Shown one piece after another: positions 54,300-62,858 of a stretch of 64,000 bases of DNA. Both the position numbers and the translations under genes were made by a program. Source of the stretch: Ancylobacter crimeensis (lineage in GTDB: Bacteria; Pseudomonadota; Alphaproteobacteria; Rhizobiales; Xanthobacteraceae); assembly GCF_023016805.1 (NCBI RefSeq), contig NZ_JALKCH010000003.1, positions 124,001-188,000 of the forward strand, written 5' to 3'. The first letter of the stretch is position 1. Every line of letters starts with the position of its first letter. The notes beneath the pieces were generated by a model, which was given only the letters and a program-made list of their open reading frames with translations, ran no database searches and was not told where the DNA came from.

Positions 54300-55316
54300 T
54301 TACTCCGCCGGCGCGACGCGCTCGAGCGGCAGGCCGGCCTTCGCCCAGCCGTCGCTGCCGGCGGGATACCAGGCCACGTTGCGATAGCCATAGGCGACGG
54401 CACGACGGGCCGCGTTCCACGACATCCAGCAATCGGTGAGGCAGTAGAAGACAAGCGGTGCACCGGGCCGCTCGGCAACGAGCGCATCGAGATGGCGGCG
54501 GAAATAGCCGTCCATCTCGGCGGAGAGCCCGCCATAGCCGGTATTGGCCAGCCAGAGGCTGCCGGGAATATCCTCGCGCGGCTTGTCGCGCCATACCGTG
54601 CCGGGTGCAAGATTAGCCGGCTTTACATCACGCGGCAGCACGTCGAGGAAAATGGCGCTTTTCTCGCGCCATAGCTGTTCAGCCGCCGCGGTGTCGAGCA
54701 CCCGCGCGCCTTTCAGCGTCGCGGGCGTCGGGGCACGGTAATTTTCCATGCGATAACCATCCGGCTCCGCGACCGTGGTGACGGTTGTCGACGCGGAGGA
54801 TGATTCGACCGGCGCCGCGCCGGTCTGCGCACCCGCGGGCGCGAGCGCGAACAGAACCAGCGCGAGGCCCGCCATCCCCATCCAGGCAAGGTGCACCATC
54901 GGCGAGCCCACCATCGGCCACAGCGCAGCACCGAAGGCGCCGACACGCCGGCCGATGCGCGCTCCAAGGCTCACCACCCGCCGCTGGCCCGCCCGCGCGA
55001 CACGCTGGCGGCGCGCGAAGACGAGCGCTGCCCCCTGGTGCATCGGAAAAGGCTGCGCGATCGCGCCGACGATGCTGCCGGACTGGACCGTCAGCGCCGA
55101 GTGACCGGTCGCGACGGAGAACAGCGACGGCGCCTTCGTTGTTTGCGTCCGCAGCGTGCCGGTGCTTTCCGCGAGCCCGGCGCGCGTGTTCGGCTCGCCG
55201 GAGCGGGCCTCATAGCAGCGGCTCGCGGCAGATTCGCGAGAGGGCTGCGGGCGGGACGGCACGGTGCTGGCAGCCACGGGCGCATCAGCGACCGGGGCAA
55301 AAGCATCTGCCCTCAT
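54300..55316 (-). CDS. PQQ-catabolism-associated CxxxCW-motif rhodanese-like protein with N-terminal extension
   Basis: A 338-aa frame. The C-terminal part (about 185-335) is rhodanese-like with VLDTAAAEQLWREKSAIFLDVLPRD and the motif YCLTDCWMSWNAARRA (Cys292, Cys296, Trp297) that defines this family in quinoprotein clusters. A hydrophobic segment at 140-160 (LAWMGMAGLALVLFALAPAGA) would serve as signal peptide if translation began at 54914 or 54899. However, a strong GAGGAGA lies 7 nt before the ATG at 55316. That start would give a cytoplasmic extension of about 135 residues and one membrane anchor. Both starts are possible. Confidence 0.8.
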   Translation of the reverse strand: MRADAFAPVADAPVAASTVPSRPQPSRESAASRCYEARSGEPNTRAGLAESTGTLRTQTTKAPSLFSVATGHSALTVQSGSIVGAIAQPFPMHQGAALVFARRQRVARAGQRRVVSLGARIGRRVGAFGAALWPMVGSPMVHLAWMGMAGLALVLFALAPAGAQTGAAPVESSSASTTVTTVAEPDGYRMENYRAPTPATLKGARVLDTAAAEQLWREKSAIFLDVLPRDVKPANLAPGTVWRDKPREDIPGSLWLANTGYGGLSAEMDGYFRRHLDALVAERPGAPLVFYCLTDCWMSWNAARRAVAYGYRNVAWYPAGSDGWAKAGLPLERVAPAE

Positions 55317-55452
55317 CTTTGCGTCTCCTCACTGGCGCCGACCCCTTCCCCCGTCTTGCTGCGGAGGCGCCATGGGCCGGCGCTCATCCGGCCGCCCGCC
55401 AGCGGCCGTGTTCCCTCTCCTGCCGCGCGCCTTCCGACGCGCGGTCACGGCC

Positions 55453-56286
55453 CTATTTCCCCGGCGCTATCGGCCGGTTGCGGTCGTCGAGCAGCGGTAC
55501 CCCGTAATCAAGCAGGATCTTGTTGATTGCGGCCTGGTTCTCGACGATGAAGCCGTTGAGCTGGTGCTTCCAGTTGAGTTCGCCCGGGCGGATGCCGAAG
55601 GTGATGCGGTAGACCATTTGCGGGTCGCCCTTTTCCTTCACCAATGGCACCAGCGACAGCGGCGCTTCGGATTTTCGGGCATAATAGCCCGCGATCGGTC
55701 CCCACAATATGCCGGCGTCGATTTTGCCGGACACGATATCGCTGATCATCTCCTCTGCCGGACTCTCGTAACGACGGTCTACCACCAGCGAATAGGGCCG
55801 CGCAAAGCCCATGAGGCCGTCGCGTGCCAGCGCATCGCCCGGCGGGGTGCCCGCAATCACGCCGATATGCCGGCCTTTCAGCGCCGGATCGTCCAGATGG
55901 TCCACCTCCGCCAGCGGCCCGTCCTTTCGGGTGATCAGCACCCAGGCGGACTTGTAATAGGCGTTGGTGTTCAGCACCGGATCGGCGCCGGCGACATAGC
56001 CCATCACGATGTCGCAGACCTTGGCGCCCAGCGTCTTGCGGTAGAAGCCGGTGGCCTGCGGGAACCAGGTGTAATCGAGCACGATGCCGAGCTTCTGCGC
56101 CAGAAGCTCGGCGATCTTGTTCTCGAAACCCTCGCCCTTCTCATCGGTGAAGGGCATGTTGGCGGGATCCGCACAGACGCGCAGCGTGGACCGGTCCACG
56201 AGGTCCGCCACCTGCGCGGATGCCGGGGCGGGAACCGCCAGCGCGGCCCCGAACACGGCGAGGAGGCTGACGCCCAGCCTCGCCAT
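55453..56286 (-). CDS. xoxJ: XoxJ, quinoprotein dehydrogenase-associated periplasmic binding protein
   Basis: A 277-aa periplasmic-binding-fold protein. The signal peptide (ARLGVSLLAVFGAALAVPAPASA) is followed by STLRVCADPANMPFTDEKGEGFENKIAELLAQKLG and VIAGTPPGDALARDGLMGFARPYSLVVD, typical of MxaJ/XoxJ. It is thought to help activate XoxF rather than to transport. The start at 56286 is preferred because it lies 34 nt after the xoxG stop; starting at 56361 would overlap xoxG by 41 nt and give a long basic n-region. Confidence 0.92.
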   Translation of the reverse strand: MARLGVSLLAVFGAALAVPAPASAQVADLVDRSTLRVCADPANMPFTDEKGEGFENKIAELLAQKLGIVLDYTWFPQATGFYRKTLGAKVCDIVMGYVAGADPVLNTNAYYKSAWVLITRKDGPLAEVDHLDDPALKGRHIGVIAGTPPGDALARDGLMGFARPYSLVVDRRYESPAEEMISDIVSGKIDAGILWGPIAGYYARKSEAPLSLVPLVKEKGDPQMVYRITFGIRPGELNWKHQLNGFIVENQAAINKILLDYGVPLLDDRNRPIAPGK

Positions 56287-56320
56287 AGCGGCGCGTACCC
56301 TGCCGACCTGCCGGGTCAGC

Positions 56321-56983
56321 CTAGTTGGGACGGCCGAAGCACTGGTTTTCATTGGCACCATACGCCTTCGTCTTGTCCTCGCGCTTGGAAGGACGCTCGC
56401 GCCCGAGAGCGCCGTCCGCGCGGGCCTTGAGATAGATGTAGAGGTCGTCGAGGTAGCACATGACGTTCAGGTTCTGGCCGAAGGCCGGCATCACCTGATC
56501 GGCGGTTCCATGCCCGACATTCTGCTTGCCGTTCACCACCGTCTCGGTGAACTCCTCATAGGTCATGGTCTTGAGCGAATTGGCCAGTGCGGGGGCGTAG
56601 CTGGAGCCCATGCCGTCCGGGCCGTGGCAGACATGGCATTCCGCATGATAGCGACGATAGCCGGAGTAGGTGAACCAGTCCATCGTACCGTCATTGGTGA
56701 TGTGATAGGTCGGCCGTCCATCCTCGAGGGTGTACTTGCCGAGGTCGTCCTTGGTCGCCGCCTGGCCGCCTTCGGTCTTGGAGCCGTCCGGCGCGGTGCC
56801 GACGCCGGTGGTCGCGGCGGGCGCGGGCGCGGCCTGCTGGTCCTGTGCGAAGGCGACCGGCGCGGCGAGGCAGGCGGCAAGCAGGGCGGCCGGCACGATC
56901 CCGGCCAGGCGCATGCGCGCCAGCCCGCCAAGGCGCGCCTGCGCCATGCGAAGGATCGGCCGTCCGTAATCGTCGTTCATCAT
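56321..56983 (-). CDS. xoxG: XoxG, cytochrome c electron acceptor of XoxF
   Basis: A 220-aa protein. An N-terminal signal segment (MRLAGIVPAALLAACLAAPVAFA, about 24-47) and Ala/Pro linker precede a class I cytochrome with CHVCHGPDGMGS (Cys116, Cys119, His120) and an axial-Met region QVMPAFGQ. MDWFTYSGYRRYHAEC before the haem site is typical for cytochrome cL-like XoxG. It takes electrons from XoxF in the periplasm. GGGAG is 7 nt upstream of the ATG at 56983. Confidence 0.93.
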   Translation of the reverse strand: MMNDDYGRPILRMAQARLGGLARMRLAGIVPAALLAACLAAPVAFAQDQQAAPAPAATTGVGTAPDGSKTEGGQAATKDDLGKYTLEDGRPTYHITNDGTMDWFTYSGYRRYHAECHVCHGPDGMGSSYAPALANSLKTMTYEEFTETVVNGKQNVGHGTADQVMPAFGQNLNVMCYLDDLYIYLKARADGALGRERPSKREDKTKAYGANENQCFGRPN

Positions 56984-57063
56984 GAGGTTGCTCCCGAAGG
57001 CACCAGGCCCGGATGAAAGGTTGAGGCAGCGTGGCGGCAGCTGTCCGGCCAACAGCCTGGAAT

Positions 57064-57084
57064 GATTTTAAGATTCTTATAAGG
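57064..57084 (-). promoter_or_regulatory. TTCTTAT-type element upstream of xoxG
   Basis: TTTTAAGATTCTTATAAGG contains the palindrome CTTATAAG (57076-57083), about 90 nt before the xoxG start in the 280-nt xoxF-xoxG gap. It resembles the elements upstream of xoxF and pqqA and may give xoxGJ its own promoter. Confidence 0.4.
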
Positions 57085-57263
57085 CGCGAGGTCCCGATAC
57101 GGCGGGGCCTGGCACATCGATCCCGATGGCCAGGCCCCTCCCCGATCGTGTGGATGATTTCACGTTCCGGATTGGCGGGGCGGCGGCTGGCTGGCCAGCG
57201 CCGTCCCTTCCGTCGTCTGTCCCGCGGCCGGGAGGAACGGGCCTCCCGACGCACGCCTCCCGA

Positions 57264-59072
57264 TCAGTTCGGGATGGCGAAGACGGTGAGCTGGCCGCCG
57301 AGGTTGGTGTAGTTGCTCAGGGCCGCATAGCCACCCACCGCACCGAGGCCGGCATTCGGGTCGGTCAGGCCGGCCGCAAGGCCGATGCCCGCCCAGCCAC
57401 CGACACCCGACAGGATGGCGATGTACTGCTTGCCCTTGTGCTCATAGGTGGTGACGTTGCCGATGATGCCCGACGGGGTCTTGAACTTGTAGAGTTCCTT
57501 GCCCGTCTTGGCGTCCACCGCCTTCAGGTAGCCTTCGAGCGTGCCGTAGAACACCACGTCGCCGGCAGTGGCGAGGGCGCCCGACCACACCGAGAACGGC
57601 TCCGGCAGCGACCACACGATCTTGCCCTTGGTATTGTCCCAGGCGATGAAGTTACCCATGCCGCCATGGCTGTTCGGCGCCGGGAACATCGACAGGGTCG
57701 CACCGACATAGGGCTGTCCGGCGGTGTAGCTCACGCGGAACGGCTCGTAGTCCATGCAGACGTGGTTCGTGGGCACGTAGAACAGCTTGGTCTTGGGCGA
57801 ATAGGCGCCCGGCTGCTGGTCCTTGGTGCCGAGAGCGGCGGGGCAGATGCCCTTGGTGTTCACGTCCTCGCCCTGCTGGGCGGTCGAGAACTGCGGCACC
57901 ACCATCGGGCGGCCGAAGGTCGGGCTGCTGCGGTCCATGTCGACCTTGGTGGCCCAGTTCACCGCCGGATCGTACTTCTCGGCGACGAGCAGGTCGCCGC
58001 TGATGCGATCGAGGGTGTAGCCGAAGCCGTTACGGTCGAAGTGGGTGAGCAGCTTGCGCGGCTTGCCGTCGAACTCCTGATCCGTGAGGATCATCTCGTT
58101 GACGCCGTCATAGTCCCACTCGTCGTGGGGTGTCATCTGGTAGACCCACTTGGCGACGCCGGTGTCCGGGTCACGCGCCCAGATGGTCATGGACCACTTG
58201 TTGTCGCCGGGACGCTGCGAGGGGTTCCAGGTCGAGGGGTTGCCCGAGCCGTAATAGACGAGGTTGGCCTCGGGGTCGTAGGAATACCAGCCCCAGGTGC
58301 AGCCGCCGCCGATCTTCCACTGATCGCCTTCCCAGGTCTTCAGCGAGGAGTCCTTGCCGACCGGCTTGCCCAGCACGGTGGTCTTCTCCGGGTCGACCAG
58401 GATATCGCTGTCGGGGCCCATGGAGTAGCCGCGCCAGATCTGCTTGCCGGTCTTGATGTCGTAGGCGGTGACGTGGCAGCGCACGCCGAACTCGCCGCCG
58501 GAGATGCCGACGATGACCTTGTCCTTCACCGGCATGACGGTGGCGGTGTTGGTCTCGCCTTTCTTGGGATCGCCGTTGACGACAGACCACTTCTTCTCGC
58601 CGGTCTTGGCGTCCAGCGCGACGAGGGTGGTGTCCGCCTGGTGGAGGAAGATGATGCCGTCGGCATAGGCGAGACCGCGGTTGACGGTGTCGCAGCACAT
58701 GACCGGAATGACGTTCGGGTCCTGCTTCGGCTCGTACTTCCAGACGATCCTGCCTTCGTTGTTCAGGTCGAGGGCATAGACGATGTTGGGGAAGGGCGTG
58801 TGGATGTACATCATGTCGCCGATGACGAGCGGACCGCCCTCATGGCCACGAAGCACGCCGGTCGAGAAGCCCCAGGCGACCTGCAGCTTGCCGACATTGC
58901 CGGCATTGATCTGGTCGAGTTTGGAGTAGCGGGTGTTGGCATAGTCACCGGTCTGGATGCCCCACTGCTTGGGGTCCTTGGTGATCGCCAGCACGCTGTC
59001 ATTGGCCATGGCCGGCATGGCATAGACGGCAGCAGTCATCGAAAGCACAGCCGCGTACGCAAGCTTGCGCAT
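57264..59072 (-). CDS. xoxF: XoxF, lanthanide-type PQQ-dependent methanol dehydrogenase
   Basis: A 602-aa quinoprotein. Signal peptide [22 protein letters not shown] (cleaved after about 23), then [25 protein letters not shown] and repeated tryptophan-docking propeller motifs. The adjacent-Cys pair MCCDTVNRG lies over PQQ. The metal-site motif [11 protein letters not shown] has Asp at residues 320 and 322; calcium-type MxaF has Ala at the second position, so this is the lanthanide class. GGAGGAG precedes the start at 59072. It oxidises methanol, possibly on to formate, in the periplasm. It leads xoxG and xoxJ on the same strand. Confidence 0.97.
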   Translation of the reverse strand: MRKLAYAAVLSMTAAVYAMPAMANDSVLAITKDPKQWGIQTGDYANTRYSKLDQINAGNVGKLQVAWGFSTGVLRGHEGGPLVIGDMMYIHTPFPNIVYALDLNNEGRIVWKYEPKQDPNVIPVMCCDTVNRGLAYADGIIFLHQADTTLVALDAKTGEKKWSVVNGDPKKGETNTATVMPVKDKVIVGISGGEFGVRCHVTAYDIKTGKQIWRGYSMGPDSDILVDPEKTTVLGKPVGKDSSLKTWEGDQWKIGGGCTWGWYSYDPEANLVYYGSGNPSTWNPSQRPGDNKWSMTIWARDPDTGVAKWVYQMTPHDEWDYDGVNEMILTDQEFDGKPRKLLTHFDRNGFGYTLDRISGDLLVAEKYDPAVNWATKVDMDRSSPTFGRPMVVPQFSTAQQGEDVNTKGICPAALGTKDQQPGAYSPKTKLFYVPTNHVCMDYEPFRVSYTAGQPYVGATLSMFPAPNSHGGMGNFIAWDNTKGKIVWSLPEPFSVWSGALATAGDVVFYGTLEGYLKAVDAKTGKELYKFKTPSGIIGNVTTYEHKGKQYIAILSGVGGWAGIGLAAGLTDPNAGLGAVGGYAALSNYTNLGGQLTVFAIPN

Positions 59073-59321
59073 CGTTATCTCCTCCTGAACGCGTTCCTCC
59101 GGGCACGGTCGACCGTTGCCAGTCGCATTCCGCCTCGGCTTTTCTTGTCTTTTGACGCTCATCTTCAGCAGCGTGTCACGACCGACTGGGGGAGAAACAG
59201 CCGGATTCACGGGGGCTACACCGCCCCAAGCTGGCCTACGAACCGAATCTCAGGGCTTTTCTGCCCCGAAACCGTTGAAGCTGAAGATGCGTGGACCCTA
59301 GACCGATTTTGAACACTCCGC

Positions 59322-59353
59322 AATAAGAACGAAGGGCAAATTCGGTTCTTATT
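59322..59353 (-). promoter_or_regulatory. Inverted repeat in the xoxF upstream region
   Basis: AATAAGAAC and GTTCTTATT form a perfect 9-bp inverted repeat with a 14-nt spacer, about 250 nt upstream of xoxF in the 366-nt gap to the metallo-hydrolase gene. The position and the matching elements at other PQQ operons suggest an activator-binding site. The rest of the gap (59073-59321) has no recognisable gene. Confidence 0.55.
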
Positions 59354-59438
59354 ATGAGTTTATGAGACCTTGCAGACCATATGGCGAGCAACCCCGAAGC
59401 CGCCTTCGCAATGCTGCAATGCAAAACATTTCAAGACC

Positions 59439-60431
59439 TTATTCCCACTCGAATTCATGGTAGGCCGCTATTGCATTGCGGGCGGCAAACTCATCGAAAA
59501 GCGCCCATTTGCCGGCTTGCGAACGCCCCGCGATCTCGGACGCCTTACCCATTTGGACACCCTCTGCGATGAGGCGCCGCACCTCCGTTCGTAGGGTGTC
59601 GAGATACGTCCATTCCGCCTCCCCGCCGTTCGGCCAGTCGACCGAGGCGGGGCCATGTCCGGGAATCGCGGTGGAAGCCTCCCGCTTCTTCAGCCCCTCC
59701 AGCACGGTGAGCCAGCCCTGCAGGCTGCCGTCGAGCGTCGGCACATGGCCGACGAAGAGCAGGTCGCCCAGCAGCCAGGCCCCGGTCCGGGCGTCGCGCA
59801 CCGAAAGGTCGTTGTCCGTGTGGGCGGTCGGGTGCGCCTCGAGCTCCAGCACGCGGTTGCCGAGGTCGAGCGTCAGCCGGTCCTCCACCAGCAGTTCGGG
59901 CAGCACGATCTGCGTGCCCTCCCCTTCCGCACCGAGCAGTCGGCGGACCTGGTCGAGATAGGTGTCCTGCCGGGCGGCGAGCGCGCGGGGCAGCTTGTGG
60001 TGGCCGACGAAACGCACGTCTGCGCCGACGAAAGCGGCATTGCCGAGCACATGGTCGGGATGCATGTGGGTGTTGATGACGTAGCGCACGGGCCGGTCCG
60101 TCACCGCCTTCACCGCGGCGGCGAAGCGCAGGCCGGCAAGGCGGCTGTTGCCGGTGTCGATGATCGCCGCCGCATCGTCGCCGATCACCACGGCCATATT
60201 GGCGATCGCCCCGCCATTGCCGGGGCCGACAAGCTCATAAGGCGCGGAAAAGACATGAAGGCCGGGCGCGACCTCCTTCAGCGTCATCTCCGCCGGCATC
60301 GCCGCGAAGGCGCAGCCGCAGGGCGGCCACAGGACCGGCGCCGACGCCAGAAACCCGCCGGCGACGCCGAGGGAAAGCGCGCGGCGACGGGTGAGCAGCG
60401 GGCGGGTGGGCAACGGAAATGTGCGATTCAT
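59439..60431 (-). CDS. Quinoprotein relay system zinc metallo-hydrolase (MBL fold)
   Basis: A 330-aa metallo-beta-lactamase-fold protein. TRRRALSLGVAGGFLA looks like a Tat signal. The metal motif is NTHMHPDHVLGN (His122, His124, Asp126, His127), with further ligands in EAHPTAHTDNDLSV and IPGHGPASVDWP. It matches the SoxH-related family seen with SoxYZ-like carriers in PQQ clusters. The carrier lies at 34766. The substrate is not known. It lies upstream of xoxF on the same strand. Confidence 0.9.
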   Translation of the reverse strand: MNRTFPLPTRPLLTRRRALSLGVAGGFLASAPVLWPPCGCAFAAMPAEMTLKEVAPGLHVFSAPYELVGPGNGGAIANMAVVIGDDAAAIIDTGNSRLAGLRFAAAVKAVTDRPVRYVINTHMHPDHVLGNAAFVGADVRFVGHHKLPRALAARQDTYLDQVRRLLGAEGEGTQIVLPELLVEDRLTLDLGNRVLELEAHPTAHTDNDLSVRDARTGAWLLGDLLFVGHVPTLDGSLQGWLTVLEGLKKREASTAIPGHGPASVDWPNGGEAEWTYLDTLRTEVRRLIAEGVQMGKASEIAGRSQAGKWALFDEFAARNAIAAYHEFEWE

Positions 60432-60601
60432 GTCGCCTTCCCGACAAGGGTGGCCGCAGCCTGCCCGGCCCGGAAGGGTCGCTCAACATGCGGCTCGCCC
60501 GGCAGAGGACAATCCGGCGTGATCAGCCGCCGGTTTTGGTCCGGCGGGTCCCGTCCGATCCCGTGCTCCGCAGCACCGCCGGGCTGCACGCCCACAGGCA
60601 A

Positions 60602-60619
60602 TGCCCGGCACGCCGGGCA
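60602..60619 (-). terminator. Hairpin between cytochrome c and metallo-hydrolase genes
   Basis: TGCCCGGC and GCCGGGCA flank a 2-nt centre, giving a near-continuous palindrome in the 283-nt gap. No U-tract follows, so its role as a terminator is uncertain. Confidence 0.3.
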
Positions 60620-60714
60620 CGGCTTGCGTTGGGGGCCCGCAAAAGGCCGTCCGGCGGAAGCGGGAGCCCGGCACGGCCGGATCACGCCGCACGGCCGCGG
60701 CGATCAGCGCCCGA

Positions 60715-61113
60715 TCACTGCGCCTTCTTGCCGGTCGCGTCGAACTGCGACAGGAAGGCGATCAGGTCGGCGCGGTCGCCATCCTTCGGCAGGCCGGCGA
60801 ACACCATCTTCACGCCCGGCATGTCGGCGCGCGGATTGGCGAGATACTTGTCGAGCTGCTCGGCGGTCCAGGTGTCGCCGGCGGCGTTGTGGCCCTTCAG
60901 CGTGTCGGAATAGTCGAAGCCCTCGATCGCGCCCATCTTGCGGCCGACGATGCCGTTCAGCTCCGGCCCGACCTTGTTGACCGCGCCTTCGCCGATGGCG
61001 TGGCAGGCCATGCACTTCTTGAACACGGTAGCGCCCTTGGTCGCATCGCCGTCGGCGAGCGCGACGGTCGAGCCGAGAGCGACGAGGGTGGCAGCAAGGA
61101 GAATGCGGTTCAT
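60715..61113 (-). CDS. Class I cytochrome c
   Basis: A 132-aa soluble cytochrome. Signal peptide NRILLAATLVALGSTVALA, haem motif CMACHAIGEG, GPELNGIVGRKMG and the Met ligand in ADMPGVKMVFAGLP. It resembles mitochondrial-like c2/c550 cytochromes. It is a fair candidate for cytochrome cH, taking electrons from XoxG to the terminal oxidase, based on location. Confidence 0.9.
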   Translation of the reverse strand: MNRILLAATLVALGSTVALADGDATKGATVFKKCMACHAIGEGAVNKVGPELNGIVGRKMGAIEGFDYSDTLKGHNAAGDTWTAEQLDKYLANPRADMPGVKMVFAGLPKDGDRADLIAFLSQFDATGKKAQ

Positions 61114-61621
61114 CGGAGTCCTTCCCAGGCAAACAGTTTGTTCGGACGCGCCGTCATCGCGGCGCTTGAGCCGGGGCGCACCATAGCGCCTCGCTTAGAA
61201 CGATCCTAGTTAGCCGATCGGGCCAGAACCCGCGGCGTCGACACGACATTGCTGCAGGACAATGCGGAATTGGAACAATGTGGACCTGCGGCATGGCGCC
61301 GCGAGCCGGATTTCCATTCATTCCTGCACAGAAACGGGCTGTTTTTCCCCTTCTTTTTCCGAAATTTCTCCGAACGCGACCGGAAAATCGAGCATTTGCG
61401 ACGGATCGCCACGCCCGTTTTCCACGCACGGGCACGCTTCCCCTTGGTCAGACTTTCCCGAACCGGCAAGGATGCAGGGGAATGTGCCTGGTTTGCCTGC
61501 CCGCCTGCCCGCCGTTGCCCCGGGCGGCGCACCGGCCATCCACGCCTTTCGCCGGGACCGGACCCGGCCCTGGGAGGGGCCGGGTATCCATGCCGCCCGC
61601 AGATGCATTAGAACACCGGCC
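61114..61621. promoter_or_regulatory. Divergent region upstream of the cytochrome c and H4MPT genes
   Basis: A 508-nt gap. Near the cytochrome gene, CTTAGAACGATCCTAG (61194-61209) resembles the pqqA leader element. A T-rich stretch (TTTTTCCCCTTCTTTTTCC) is at about 61341-61360. A 9-bp hairpin ACCCGGCCC-TGGGAG-GGGCCGGGT (61562-61585) lies 36 nt before the kinase-like gene, possibly in its leader. No gene was recognised. Confidence 0.4.
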
Positions 61622-62281
61622 ATGGCTGACATCCCGCGTGACACCCCGCCCCCTGCGCCGCCCGCCGGCATCGAGGTGCTGAAGCTCGGCGGCAGCCTGC
61701 TCGGCGCTGAGGGGGCCCATCCGCGCCTTGCCGAACTGCTCGCCGCGCTCGCGGCGCGCGGCGCGCCGCTGGTCGTCGTCGCGGGCGGCGGTACGCTGGC
61801 GGATGCGGTGCGCGCACTGCAGCCCCGCCTCGGCCTTTCGGAAGCCTGCTGCCACCAGATGGCGATCCTCGCCATGGAGCAGACGGCGCTGGCATTGGCC
61901 GACCTCGGCCCCGGCCTTCTGCCCTGCGCGGATGAAACCGGAATCACAGCCGCCCACGCCGCCGGCCGTGCCGCGCTGTGGCTGCCCTCGCACCTCGCCG
62001 GAGCGGCCGAGGTGCCCGCAAGCTGGGAGGTGACCTCCGACAGCCTTGCGCTGTGGCTCGCCATCCGGCTCGGCGCCGCCCGGCTCACCCTGGTGAAGGC
62101 GGCCCGCGTCGAATGGCCTCTGGGGCCGCCGGAACGCTGGGCGGCGGACGGGCTGGTTGATACCTATCTACCGATTCTCGCGCGCCGCTTTGGCGGCGAG
62201 GTGCGGGCGCTGTCCGTCGCGGATGCGCTGGCGGACCTCGGCACGGGCGCGCCACAAGGACAGGACGATGACGGACATTGA
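61622..62281 (+). CDS. Amino-acid-kinase-fold protein of the H4MPT biosynthesis cluster
   Basis: A 219-aa protein. The ATP-binding GGS loop is in IEVLKLGGSLLG, followed by PLVVVAGGGTLADAVRALQ and SWEVTSDSLALWLAIRLGAARLTLVKA. It resembles the aspartokinase-like proteins encoded with methanopterin genes in methylotrophs and methanogens (MfnE-like). The start at 61622 is used; the open frame further upstream is not protein-like. It overlaps the flavoprotein gene by 14 nt. Confidence 0.82.
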   Translation: MADIPRDTPPPAPPAGIEVLKLGGSLLGAEGAHPRLAELLAALAARGAPLVVVAGGGTLADAVRALQPRLGLSEACCHQMAILAMEQTALALADLGPGLLPCADETGITAAHAAGRAALWLPSHLAGAAEVPASWEVTSDSLALWLAIRLGAARLTLVKAARVEWPLGPPERWAADGLVDTYLPILARRFGGEVRALSVADALADLGTGAPQGQDDDGH

Positions 62282-62858
62282 GGTCGGGATGGCGGACGAT
62301 GCGCAAACCGATGCGGGCACCTATCCGCGCTGGGGCTGGGCGCTCACCGGCTCCGGCCATTTCTTCACCGAATCGATCGAACTGATCCGCGAGCTTGGCG
62401 CGGTGGACCTGTTCGTCTCCGCGGCTGCGGACGAGGTGCTGCGCATGTACCGGCAGAGCTTGCCGGCCGGCACCCGCATCTTCCGCGAGACCACCGCCAG
62501 CTCGGTGCCGGTCGGCCGGTTCTATGAGAGGCTCTACCACACGCTCATCGTCTCGCCGGCCTCCTCCAACACGGTGGCGAAATGCGTCTACGGCATTTCC
62601 GATACGCTGGTGACGAACTGCTTCGCCCAGGCCGGCAAGTGCCGGGTACACTGCATCGTGTTCGCCTGCGACACCGCGCCCGAGATGATCACCACCGCGC
62701 CCAAGGGCGAGGTGCCGGTCTATCCGCGCCGGATCGACCTCGAGAACACCGCGAAGCTCAAGAGCTTCGACGACACCGCTGTTGTCGAATCGGTTGACGA
62801 ATTGCGGGCCGCGGTCGCCGCCCGCCGCCTCGTCCTCGCGCGGCAGGGCGCCGCCTGA
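62268..62858 (+). CDS. Archaeal-type flavoprotein (AfpA/DmrB-like)
   Basis: A 196-aa flavoprotein. WGWALTGSGHFFTESIELIREL is the FMN-binding start, with LIVSPASSNTVAKCVYGISDTLVTNCFAQAGK and a Cys-rich part near HCIVFACD. The set of Cys could hold an iron-sulfur cluster. Such proteins are encoded with H4MPT genes and may reduce dihydromethanopterin. Its stop overlaps the next start (TGATG). Confidence 0.82.
   Translation: MTDIEVGMADDAQTDAGTYPRWGWALTGSGHFFTESIELIRELGAVDLFVSAAADEVLRMYRQSLPAGTRIFRETTASSVPVGRFYERLYHTLIVSPASSNTVAKCVYGISDTLVTNCFAQAGKCRVHCIVFACDTAPEMITTAPKGEVPVYPRRIDLENTAKLKSFDDTAVVESVDELRAAVAARRLVLARQGAA

Noticed and set aside
57264-59072. Calcium-dependent MxaF
   Set aside because: The metal motif reads WDYDG, not the WDYAG of MxaF, and no mxaI-like small subunit follows.
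61262-61621. N-terminal extension of the amino-acid-kinase-like gene
   Set aside because: The in-frame upstream segment is Ser/Pro/Arg-rich without family similarity, and covers a hairpin and T-rich stretch; the kinase fold starts after 61622.
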